Positions 1 through 7,253 of a stretch of 12,080 bases of DNA are shown piece by piece. Under the pieces are notes generated by a model, which had not been told where the DNA came from, ran no database searches, and saw nothing but the letters and a program-made list of their open reading frames with translations. Position 1 is the stretch's first letter, and every line of letters starts with the position of its first letter. The position numbers and the translations under genes are program-made. Source of the stretch: an uncultured Prevotella sp. (GTDB taxonomy: Bacteria > Bacteroidota > Bacteroidia > Bacteroidales > Bacteroidaceae); contig UQKO01000066.1 in the NCBI GenBank assembly GCA_900541575.1, positions 1-12,080 of the forward strand. Direction: 5' to 3'.

Positions 1-39
1 GCGAGGAATCCAGCCCTAATTTATATCGGTCGAAAACTT

Positions 40-429
40 TTAGCGGACAGCAATAATTTTCTTTAATCTACCAAAGATATTGGCCATGTCATTATCTATC
101 TGAGACAGTTGGGCGTTAGGCTTGGCAACGCCTTTCTTGTTCTTAGAATCGTTCGCACCATCTTGCTTTCCGTAGGTCTGAGGGAAATTCATCTGCATCT
201 TCAGTTCCTTAACATCTCTTCTTAGCAGTGCTGCAATCCTTCGTGCTTTATTAGCCGTCAGCACAGCCCAGATAGAGAGGATAAGGCAGACTATCAATAC
301 AATTCCCGCCGCCATTTCGAGAAGGCTGAGTGTAATACGAGGTGTTGCCCCGATTTGCAGAGAGGACACTCGTGCCGCAGCCTCCAGAGAGAGGAGGCTG
401 GGCAGTAAAAGTATAACGAAGCGTTTCAT
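40..429 (-). CDS. Small membrane protein with signal-like N-terminus, one TM helix and charged tail; last gene of the tubulin/actin-like operon
   Basis: 129 residues. Residues 1-19 look like a cleavable signal peptide (MKRF, a Leu-rich core, then EAAA before Arg20). A second hydrophobic helix spans about 36-58 and is followed by a basic juxtamembrane stretch (KARRIAALLRRDVKELK). The likely topology is a short periplasmic N-terminal loop, one TM helix and a cytoplasmic tail of about 70 residues. The tail has two heptad-like helical parts (about 60-80 and 106-127) flanking a Lys/Asn-rich linker. The start codon lies 7 bases after the stop of the 1144-residue ATPase-like gene, so translation is probably coupled. 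I do not recognise a named family. Inference: it may be a membrane anchor or adaptor for the cytoplasmic tubulin-like and actin-like proteins, with the basic tail facing them. Confidence 0.8.
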   Translation of the reverse strand: MKRFVILLLPSLLSLEAAARVSSLQIGATPRITLSLLEMAAGIVLIVCLILSIWAVLTANKARRIAALLRRDVKELKMQMNFPQTYGKQDGANDSKNKKGVAKPNAQLSQIDNDMANIFGRLKKIIAVR

Positions 430-436
430 CGGTCAA

Positions 437-3400
437 TCAGTTGTTAGGTTGCAGCAATTCGTTGGTGAGCGCGTGGAGAATGCCTTCTATAGGTAGGAAG
501 AAAAGCGACGATTGCACTTCTTCATCTCTATTGCCCACTTGCGCACAGCCATCCTTGATATACTTATTGATGTCGCGTGAGAATGCTCTTGATTGGAACA
601 CTTTGTCCATATCAGTGGGCAGTTCGATGCGTCTCTTTATATCCGTATCTGTAAGGACTTCATGGCATATATCTACGAAATCCTTTACATGAGCGATCAC
701 GGCTTGCTCGTCGGCTGCAGTGATGTCGGCATACTTGCGCGCTTCGTCGTCGGCTGATCCCGTCCAAGTGGTGGCAGACGTTTCTACGAGTTTGTCGTAG
801 TTGCCGATGCCTTGCTGCAAGCTCTCTATACCCCCTTGTGCGGTAGCCGCTTTGGGCGATTGTCCGTTGGGGCGAAGTATTTGCAGTCCGTCCTCATCGT
901 AGGGATGGCCTAAGACTTTTTCAAACGTGCGCTTTGTGATGTCTATGAGTCCTTGTTCGCTATATTCGTTGTCTAAGAAGATGTTGAGAATCTTCGATCC
1001 GTTTCCGCTAAATCCTATGTAGCGCGGCTCTTTCAGTCCCTTCATGCGGCATACTTGTGCAGCATAGTAGATTATAGCCGTGTAGTAGATGAGGATCAGA
1101 GCATTGCATGGCTCTGAAGATTCCAACAGATGCTTGAAATCGAACTTCTCGCGCACTTCCTTGTCGCTGATGAGCGTGCTTTCAGCAATGGAGAAGAAGA
1201 ATGAAGCTAAGTTGGCATTCATGTTCGACTTATTGGCTCCCTTCTTGATTTCGCTCATGATGTTTCGGAAGTCGATATTCGCATTCGTCGTTTCGGCATA
1301 CTTGGGCTCGAAGAAGCGTATGAAGCCATTATCGGGCGAGCCAAATAGACTATTTGAGGCAAAGCGTGCTGACGAGATGCATTTGATGTCTTTGCCTTCG
1401 GCGAAGAGGAAGTCCGACGTGCCGCCACCTATATCTATCGTGATGGCTGCCGAAGAGCCTACATTGAATGCGGGCAGAGGGGCAATGGCCTCAGGAATTT
1501 TGGTAATCTGGCTCTCTGCTGCTCCATCGAAGTAGCGCTTGAACACGTCTTTCCAGATGTTGGCAAAGTTGCCCACTTGGCGAAGCGACATACTGGTGGG
1601 GTAGAACCATACGATCTGAGTGGCTGAGAGGTCGCCATTGTTCATCAGCACCTTATTGCGCATGAGCATAGCCAGCTCTGATAGGAAACACCGCGTGCGA
1701 GCTTGCGTTCTTTCGTCAGAGTTCCACTTAAGGTCGGTCGTAGGCGGTTCGTTGTAGCTTGGCTGTAGCTTACGCTCGTAGAAGAAGGGAATATTGGCAT
1801 CGACCAGTGGCACCACCTCTCGCGTCCAGTCTACGTTGCTCGGAGAAGTGATAGCTGTGCGGATGGGGAATGAGATAGAGTTGCTGTTGGTGCGTCCCTC
1901 GCCTATGATGGCAGGAATGAGTTCACCGCTCTGCATTTTGGTCCACTCATAGTCGCTCGTCATGCTGGGCATGGGGCGTAGTTGCGCATCGTCAGCTTGG
2001 GTGTCGAAAGCGCGCGATCCGCTATTCTCTATGGCATACTCAATGTGCGTATTGGTGGTGCCGAAGTCTACGGCGAAGTAGAACTTCTTGTTGCCTCCTC
2101 CATCTTTCATCAAGGGCACGAGCATACCCTCGGTACCTTTATATGCCACGACGATGGCCGTGAAGTTGCTTTCCAAGCTCCATTGCTTCGCCACGCTCGT
2201 CGAATCGTCTTTCCTTGTTCGTTGTGAGTCAAGGTTGCGGCATCCCTCGTGAGTGGGATTTATGGGAGTCATGCCCTTTAGGAAGGAGAGCGTGGGCAGT
2301 TCGTTGACCATCTCTTCCTTTACGATGTTGCTATCAAGAGCCAGTGTGATGCGATAGTCGGGCCGTATCTTTTCAGGGAAGCGCACGTGGGGCAGGATGG
2401 TCACGCCCGTATTGCCCAGGTTGATGATCTTACCATTCTTTCGTCCGTTTTGTGGATCTTCTGGCCAATAACTGCGCGTGTAAGCTACCTGTGTCACACC
2501 ATTCCGTCCCTTGATAGGCACGTTGATGGTCACTTCTATGATCTCTTGATCGCCCGAGGACTTTACCTTGGCGTGTACCAAACGGCTTAGATCGCCTGTA
2601 CCGAAGTATCGGAAGAATTCGGGCTTGATGGGCAGCAAGTAATGGCGCAGGGCCTTGTCATCGCCCAGCGTGATGTAGTCCTTCGTAGAAGTCTCGAATG
2701 GTTCGAGTGCATAGTCAGTATAGAGAATATTCTGACAGAGGAAGTCGCCAGCCGTGAGGTAAGGATACTCCACATTGATGCCAGGCAGTGTGCGTTTGGA
2801 GAGCTCTCTGCCATCTTCGAAGGGCACGTCTTTGATCAAATCGCCGTTCCACTCAGAGGAGGTGTAGGTAAGTCCATTACATGAGTGATCGAGTGGTAGG
2901 ACGAGAGGCAGAAGTCCTTCGACGGGATTTGCTGCGCGTATGGTGAAATCGCTCTTCTCTGCCACCTGTTCGGCATTGAAGTGCTTACGCATCACGGGAT
3001 AACCGCCTGCAAAGAGCAGTCTTTTCCCATTATGCAAGGTCACGGGAACGGTATCCAAACTATCGGTTTCCTTAATGTTTGATAGTTCTTGTCCGAACTT
3101 ATTGTCAATGCTATTGATCTTTGTCACCGTAGCATCTATATATTCGGTTACCTCTGGGTAGCCTTGTCTGAAGCCAGACTGCTTAGTGAGCCACACGAGG
3201 TAGCGCACGTATTCGGGGTCGCGCTTGTAGAGCGGGTTGAAATCGCCGTCGAAGGGACGGTCGTTGTTTCCCTCGAATAGAATCTGGCTTGTCACGTAGC
3301 CCAAATCGTTGGCAGGGGTGAAGAAGAGTGTGCAAGGGCTTGTAGCGCCAATCACGTGGCCGGGCAGAGCGCTTGTAGCGGGTGCACCCGGACCGATGTA

Positions 3401-3871
3401 CGAGAGTATGAAGATGCTCTGCAGGTTCTGCAGATTGTACACGTTGCCGTTGGCTCTATCAGACTGGATGAAGAGTTCCAGCGTGTTGCCCAAGAGCTGC
3501 TGCTGAGGGTCGGCTGAGGCTTTCAGATTCTGAATTTCGTTTACGTTCCACTCCGTAATCTTTACGATGTTGCTAAACTTGTCTATATTGAAGAAGATCT
3601 CGCCCACGTCGAGCGCGTCGGACACCATGCGATAGTAGATGTTCGTTCCGTCGAAGTCTTTCTGCTCGTTGACGTACTTAAAGGCCTGCTTCACCAGGTC
3701 GAGGCGGGCAAAGGGGCTTGGGATGGAGGTGATTTCTGTCTGTGCGTTTGAGCCCTGAGGGTCTTGGATGGTTTCCACGGCATTCTCTGAGATGACCGTG
3801 CTATTGCCCCATCCGTTTATATTGTCTGTAGCACTAGCTGCGGTGCCATTGTGTAGTCTGAGTATTTTCAT
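437..3871 (-). CDS. Large protein with C-terminal actin/Hsp70-type ATPase domain and about 590-residue N-terminal extension
   Basis: 1144 residues with no signal peptide, so predicted cytoplasmic. The second half carries the hallmarks of the actin/Hsp70/sugar-kinase ATPase fold in the right order. The phosphate-1 loop is DFGTTNT at 602-608. The phosphate-2 loop is DIGGGTSD at 813-820, preceded by hydrophobic AITI. The adenosine motif is GFSGNGS at 953-959. The spacing of about 210 and 135 residues is longer than in a minimal actin or MreB, implying insertions. The first 590 residues match no domain I know; they include SIPSPFARLDLVKQAF near the start and LLPIKPEFFRYF at about 410. After the ATPase core, about 185 residues rich in charged helices end in a hydrophobic FFLPIEGILHAL segment. 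The start is 9 bases after the tubulin-like gene's stop. Known of the fold: ATP-dependent polymerisation or conformational cycling. Inference: a partner of the tubulin-like protein. A chaperone role is possible but there is no Hsp70 substrate-binding domain that I can recognise. Confidence 0.9.
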   Translation of the reverse strand: MKILRLHNGTAASATDNINGWGNSTVISENAVETIQDPQGSNAQTEITSIPSPFARLDLVKQAFKYVNEQKDFDGTNIYYRMVSDALDVGEIFFNIDKFSNIVKITEWNVNEIQNLKASADPQQQLLGNTLELFIQSDRANGNVYNLQNLQSIFILSYIGPGAPATSALPGHVIGATSPCTLFFTPANDLGYVTSQILFEGNNDRPFDGDFNPLYKRDPEYVRYLVWLTKQSGFRQGYPEVTEYIDATVTKINSIDNKFGQELSNIKETDSLDTVPVTLHNGKRLLFAGGYPVMRKHFNAEQVAEKSDFTIRAANPVEGLLPLVLPLDHSCNGLTYTSSEWNGDLIKDVPFEDGRELSKRTLPGINVEYPYLTAGDFLCQNILYTDYALEPFETSTKDYITLGDDKALRHYLLPIKPEFFRYFGTGDLSRLVHAKVKSSGDQEIIEVTINVPIKGRNGVTQVAYTRSYWPEDPQNGRKNGKIINLGNTGVTILPHVRFPEKIRPDYRITLALDSNIVKEEMVNELPTLSFLKGMTPINPTHEGCRNLDSQRTRKDDSTSVAKQWSLESNFTAIVVAYKGTEGMLVPLMKDGGGNKKFYFAVDFGTTNTHIEYAIENSGSRAFDTQADDAQLRPMPSMTSDYEWTKMQSGELIPAIIGEGRTNSNSISFPIRTAITSPSNVDWTREVVPLVDANIPFFYERKLQPSYNEPPTTDLKWNSDERTQARTRCFLSELAMLMRNKVLMNNGDLSATQIVWFYPTSMSLRQVGNFANIWKDVFKRYFDGAAESQITKIPEAIAPLPAFNVGSSAAITIDIGGGTSDFLFAEGKDIKCISSARFASNSLFGSPDNGFIRFFEPKYAETTNANIDFRNIMSEIKKGANKSNMNANLASFFFSIAESTLISDKEVREKFDFKHLLESSEPCNALILIYYTAIIYYAAQVCRMKGLKEPRYIGFSGNGSKILNIFLDNEYSEQGLIDITKRTFEKVLGHPYDEDGLQILRPNGQSPKAATAQGGIESLQQGIGNYDKLVETSATTWTGSADDEARKYADITAADEQAVIAHVKDFVDICHEVLTDTDIKRRIELPTDMDKVFQSRAFSRDINKYIKDGCAQVGNRDEEVQSSLFFLPIEGILHALTNELLQPNN

Positions 3872-3880
3872 GGCAATTAA

Positions 3881-5347
3881 TCAGAACTTAAGTTTTTCTT
3901 TGATAAGTCTCTCTGTGGCGAGCGAGAAGAGGTTGAGCCAGTAGGCTGCAGGAGTCTTTAGCGACTCGGGCAGTCTCTGCTTAGCCGTATTGTCCTTCAT
4001 CTTATCCAGTCGGTTGTTGAACAGGCCGAAGCCGCTGTCGATAGCCAATACCTTTTGGGGCTTGACGCCGCTCACGAGGTCGAAGAGCTGCTTTCCTGTG
4101 GCGTTGAGATTGAATGGCGTAAACTTGCGCCCCACTTCACTCATGTCGCGAAGCCATCGTTCGTAGCCCGTGGTGAAATAGAGGAGCTGGTTGTAGAATC
4201 CGTCTTTCTCTATGGTCGTCTCGTTGAGTGTAGGCTCATGTGTCTTTGCCCATGCGTTGTCCCAAGAGTCGTCGAGTGCTTGGGTAAAGAATTTGTGGGC
4301 AAGGAGCAACTTGGTCATGGGCTTGCGCACGAGTTTCACTATCTTATCGTCCAGATTGCTGAAGTTGAACTCGTTCTTGTCTTCATTGATGCCAAACTCG
4401 TGATATGCCGTTAGGCTCGTGGCGGAATGTGGATTTGCTCCAATGGTTTGCTTGGCAAAGTCGAAGATGGACAGTGCAGCTACGAACTCTATGAAGTTGG
4501 GCTTGTTCTTTTGCTTCGGGCCGCCATCGTAGTTCTCATACGTAGCTTGGTCGTTGTCGCCTATGTAGTACATGTGGTCGAGCTCTGAGAGATTTTTCGC
4601 ATAGTACTTCAGCGCGGCGCGCGTCTTCATGTAGAAGGTGCCGCTATCTATTTGGTCTTCTCGCGATTCGTCTATGGCATCGAGCTTGAAGTAGGGCAAC
4701 ACGCTGATGGCTCCTATCTGAGCTCCTGCTATGGTATTAGCATTGGGAAAAGCTTGCGAATTGTCTGAGCGCAAGTTCTTCAGCAAGATGGGGAAGCCGC
4801 TTGCTCCCGTTCCGCCAAAGATAGAACTGATGATAAATACGACGTCGCCCTGTGCGAAGTCGTTGGCAAACGATGCGAAGTCTTCGCTCTTAATAAACTG
4901 GTTGAGCACCACGCTGCCTATGTTGGGATTGCCTTTGAATCCCACCGCCATATCCGAATCCAGGTTCTTTTCGCTAAAGAGCATCTTGACGAGGTCGCGG
5001 TTGGACCCGTTGAGCCCCTGGAAGTTCATGTAGCTTTTAAACTCTTGTGCAGTTTGTCCAGGTATGTTCAGCGTGAATCCGTTGCTGCAGCAGCAGCTCA
5101 TCCGTGTGGCGAAGAATCCGTTGGGGTCGGCCGCTTCTGTGTGGTCGGCATGATTGTAGAGCTTTTGGTAAGTCTCCATCAGCTTCACTGCGTCAGTCTT
5201 GTCGCCCGAGGTGCTGTCAGCATCCACTACGATGGGCACCACCTCATTGTAGCCATTCACTTTTACGCCCGCGCCGAGCAGATAGGTAAAGGCACGCAGC
5301 ACACGCGATCCGGTGCCACCGATGCCAAATATATAGAGTTTTGCCAT
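3881..5347 (-). CDS. Tubulin/FtsZ-superfamily GTPase-like protein
   Basis: 488 residues, no signal peptide. Several nucleotide-contact loops of the tubulin/FtsZ fold are visible in order. The T1-like glycine loop FGIGGTGSRVL starts at residue 7. A T2-like VDADS sits at 41-45. A T3-like stretch GFKGNPNIG at 136-144 resembles the NPExG loop of FtsZ. The tubulin signature-like loop FGGTGASG is at 177-184, following a hydrophobic strand. A T5-like segment (ISVLPYFKL, about 214-222) and YIGDND (261-266) follow. The signature departs from the canonical GGTGTG at its last two positions (AS). The C-terminal third (about 330-488) is helical and has no match I recognise. The start codon is 8 bases after the upstream membrane-protein stop, and the actin/Hsp70-like gene follows after 9 bases. 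Known of the superfamily: GTP-dependent filament formation for division, plasmid segregation or membrane remodelling. It is too divergent to be the housekeeping FtsZ. A member of the Tubulin_2-like or FtsZ-like accessory families is likely, but I cannot assign one precisely. Confidence 0.85.
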   Translation of the reverse strand: MAKLYIFGIGGTGSRVLRAFTYLLGAGVKVNGYNEVVPIVVDADSTSGDKTDAVKLMETYQKLYNHADHTEAADPNGFFATRMSCCCSNGFTLNIPGQTAQEFKSYMNFQGLNGSNRDLVKMLFSEKNLDSDMAVGFKGNPNIGSVVLNQFIKSEDFASFANDFAQGDVVFIISSIFGGTGASGFPILLKNLRSDNSQAFPNANTIAGAQIGAISVLPYFKLDAIDESREDQIDSGTFYMKTRAALKYYAKNLSELDHMYYIGDNDQATYENYDGGPKQKNKPNFIEFVAALSIFDFAKQTIGANPHSATSLTAYHEFGINEDKNEFNFSNLDDKIVKLVRKPMTKLLLAHKFFTQALDDSWDNAWAKTHEPTLNETTIEKDGFYNQLLYFTTGYERWLRDMSEVGRKFTPFNLNATGKQLFDLVSGVKPQKVLAIDSGFGLFNNRLDKMKDNTAKQRLPESLKTPAAYWLNLFSLATERLIKEKLKF

Positions 5348-5355
5348 AGTCGTTA

Positions 5356-5769
5356 TCAGTTTTTATAGGGTACTTTATAGTTGTGCGTGCTGAATAGGCA
5401 GAAGATCGAGAGGGGAAACCAGAAGAAGAATGCTCCCCATAGTCCTGTAACAATGGCTGAACCAAACACGTCGCCATATCCGCAGTCGGCCACCTCGTCG
5501 CTCCCTGCGCCGTTGTACATTATAACACCTTCAGCATAGCCAGCGATGGCCGTTAGTAGGAAAGTAATGCCCAGCGTGATAAACCACCATTTACATCCTG
5601 TAAACTTGACCGAGGGCATGAAGTAGAAGAGCAAAGCCATAAAGAGGGCTATGCCTATAAAGGTCCATCCCAACATGTTGTAGCCATAGCTATCATAGAG
5701 GAAAGTGTCCCAAGCACCACCATAGAATCCTGAGAGCAGATAGAAAATATTAGCAAAGAGATCGTTCAT
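5356..5769 (-). CDS. Three-helix integral membrane protein of the operon
   Basis: 137 residues, very hydrophobic and aromatic-rich. Predicted membrane helices lie at about 32-50, 61-79 and 101-125; the first 24 residues (NIFYLLSGFYGG) may form an amphipathic or partly inserted helix. A loop of about 20 residues between the second and third helices carries acidic residues and a Cys (DEVADCGYGD). It sits between the vWA-like lipoprotein (16 bases upstream) and the tubulin-like gene (8 bases downstream), so it is very likely cotranscribed. I recognise no named family. Inference: an inner-membrane component linking the periplasmic vWA lipoprotein to the cytoplasmic nucleotide-binding proteins. 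No catalytic or transport motif is visible. Confidence 0.8.
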   Translation of the reverse strand: MNDLFANIFYLLSGFYGGAWDTFLYDSYGYNMLGWTFIGIALFMALLFYFMPSVKFTGCKWWFITLGITFLLTAIAGYAEGVIMYNGAGSDEVADCGYGDVFGSAIVTGLWGAFFFWFPLSIFCLFSTHNYKVPYKN

Positions 5770-5785
5770 AGTGTAAGAGTATGTA

Positions 5786-7006
5786 TTAGTTTTCGATGTA
5801 GATTTTCAGAGAGGCGTAGCAATCTCCTGTCGATTCAAAAGCCTTCTTAATGCCCTCAGCCATAAAACTCAGCCCGAAGGTCTTGCCCGCTAGAGGCTGT
5901 ATGCCCGAGGCGTCATTGCTCTGACTGATCCAGCTGGGGAATGTCTTCTGAAGTTTCACCTCGAGAGGCATAGCTGTGAGATGCTTGCTGTCGGTAGCTT
6001 CTATCGTAAGAAGGTAGCTTTTCGATTCTTTGTCGCAAGGCGTGACAGCCGTTACGCGATAGGCAGAGTTGTTGGTCACGTAGTTTCGAGTATCCTTCAG
6101 AAAAGCGTCAGTCAATGCAAGGTTGGAGAAGTCTGCTTTAACGCTAAATCTGAATGTCTCCGTGCGCTTATTGGCCTTGCATCGCATGATGTGATGCTTT
6201 TCACCCTTCTTACACAGATGGAAGGTTCCATCTTTGGCCGACCTCTGGTTCTCCACCTCGAATGCCACGGCCGTACATCCCATCTCCGTGTAGCTCTGCG
6301 TGAAGTGGGTCGTGCCGTTCTTCTCTGACGAATGCAGCAGTGTCGCCACTTCGCTTCGCTTACCGGCTATCAGCACATAGTAGGGGCGCTCGCCATGGAA
6401 GGCAGAGGCATCGTTTCTCACGTTCCAATAGTAGCCATCGTAGGCCGATATGCCTTGTAGCACTACTACAGCGAAGTTGGGATCACCCTTAAGCTTTTGT
6501 GTCAAGCTATTGCATATGTCCTGTTTCTGCATGTTCAGATACGTAGGGACATCGCTGTTTTGGGGAGGAGAGAATATAAAGTCCGATGCCAACAGCATCA
6601 CGCCCTTCTTACTATTATTGAGTGCTTTCTCTATCACTTCGGCAATGTCGGAGAAGGCGCGTTTCCCACCCTGAGCCTTAAATGCCGCAGGGCTGAGGTT
6701 GAGGATGAAGTCTCTCGGACTTGCTTTTATCGTATAGATACTATCGTTGATGTAGCTCAGTGTGCGTTGATTAATGTGGCTGTCGGTGATGAGCGAGTAA
6801 AGGTCTGTCTTAAACAATGTCACGCCTTTAACGTATCCATCCATGCTTCCAGAATTCTCGATATAGGCATATAGGCTGATGTTTTCTGGAGCAATTTCTA
6901 CGTTTTCCTTAGGAGCATTCTTGCACGGATCGCTGTGGAAGAGAAAACACGAAGATAAGTTAAGGCATACTAAAGGTAGTATTAGAAGTGCTTTGTGTTT
7001 AATCAT
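5786..7006 (-). CDS. Lipoprotein with a vWA-like domain; first gene of the tubulin/actin-like operon
   Basis: 406 residues. The N-terminus (MIKHK, hydrophobic core, LSSC) is a type II signal peptide with the lipidated Cys at residue 20; the residues after it (FLFHSD) do not tell its final membrane. The strand-loop ISLYAYIENSGSMDGY (43-58) resembles the first MIDAS motif of von Willebrand factor A domains (DxSxS), but with Glu in place of the first Asp. A helix and then strand VMLLASDFIF (136-145) would supply the later Asp (D142) of the fold. A strand AVVVLQG (179-185) fits the next element. The C-terminal half (about 240-406) looks beta-rich and is unassigned. A probable promoter lies about 60 bases upstream. 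Known of the fold: metal-dependent protein binding. Inference: an envelope sensor or scaffold for the operon's machine. vWA is called by motif only; a profile search against vWA families would settle it. Confidence 0.8.
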   Translation of the reverse strand: MIKHKALLILPLVCLNLSSCFLFHSDPCKNAPKENVEIAPENISLYAYIENSGSMDGYVKGVTLFKTDLYSLITDSHINQRTLSYINDSIYTIKASPRDFILNLSPAAFKAQGGKRAFSDIAEVIEKALNNSKKGVMLLASDFIFSPPQNSDVPTYLNMQKQDICNSLTQKLKGDPNFAVVVLQGISAYDGYYWNVRNDASAFHGERPYYVLIAGKRSEVATLLHSSEKNGTTHFTQSYTEMGCTAVAFEVENQRSAKDGTFHLCKKGEKHHIMRCKANKRTETFRFSVKADFSNLALTDAFLKDTRNYVTNNSAYRVTAVTPCDKESKSYLLTIEATDSKHLTAMPLEVKLQKTFPSWISQSNDASGIQPLAGKTFGLSFMAEGIKKAFESTGDCYASLKIYIEN

Positions 7007-7064
7007 GTCAATGATGTTTGGCTCTAATCTTGGTAACTTCCTGTTTATATTCTTTTAGGATAAG

Positions 7065-7072
7065 CAAATATA
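7065..7072 (-). promoter_or_regulatory. Bacteroidetes-type -7 box (TATATTTG) for the five-gene operon
   Basis: Read on the minus strand this is TATATTTG, a full match to the TAnnTTTG -7 element of Bacteroidetes primary-sigma promoters. It lies 59 bases upstream of the vWA lipoprotein start and downstream of the terminator of the previous unit. There is no good TTTG at -33. The expected place is filled by an AT-rich stretch and a run of eight G (7088-7095 read on minus), where a TGG at 7096-7094 is the nearest approach. Confidence 0.5.
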
Positions 7073-7087
7073 GACATTTGTGAATTA

Positions 7088-7095
7088 CCCCCCCC
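7088..7095. repeat. Eight-base C/G homopolymer in the promoter spacer region
   Basis: Eight consecutive C on the plus strand (G on the sense of the operon) begin 15 bases upstream of the -7 box, reaching the expected -33 position. Such tracts are prone to slipped-strand changes in length, which in other bacteria alter promoter spacing. Confidence 0.9.
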
Positions 7096-7153
7096 ATTTA
7101 CATATATTTTAACATAAAAAATATTATTCCTTGCTAAGAAGTCGCGTAGGGCT

Positions 7154-7179
7154 GGGGAGGGAAGAGGGGGGAGGTGGGG
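7154..7179 (+). other. Potential G-quadruplex motif between the two transcription units
   Basis: The plus strand has four G-runs: GGGG, GGG, GGGGGG and GGGG, separated by loops of 1, 4 and 4 bases. This fits the usual four-run pattern for a G-quadruplex. On the transcribed sense the same region is C-rich. It falls between the terminator of the right-hand genes and the promoter of the left-hand operon. The remaining intergenic sequence (about 7100-7140) is AT-rich, with no ORF I can support. Confidence 0.55.
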
Positions 7180-7182
7180 ACG

Positions 7183-7221
7183 AAAAAATCGGTGAATGCA
7201 GCGCTTGAGTGCATTCACCGA
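7183..7221 (-). terminator. Intrinsic terminator ending the envelope-protein gene block
   Basis: A perfect 12-base-pair stem (TCGGTGAATGCA at 7189-7200 pairing with 7210-7221) encloses a 9-base loop. Read on the minus strand the stem is followed at once by six T (7188-7183), the pattern of a Rho-independent terminator. It begins 33 bases after the stop of the 315-residue gene. An outer AAAAA/TTTTT pairing (7183-7187 with 7231-7235) could extend the structure. Confidence 0.85.
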
Positions 7222-7253
7222 TGGTAAGAATTTTTCGGCGTGAGGGTAGGGGC

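Noticed and set aside
1089..1535. A 148-residue plus-strand open frame inside the actin/Hsp70-like gene
   Set aside because: Antisense shadow of a strongly supported coding region; no domain or promoter of its own.
437..3871. Calling the 1144-residue protein DnaK
   Set aside because: Only the nucleotide-binding motifs match; size, the N-terminal half and the lack of a recognisable substrate-binding domain do not fit.
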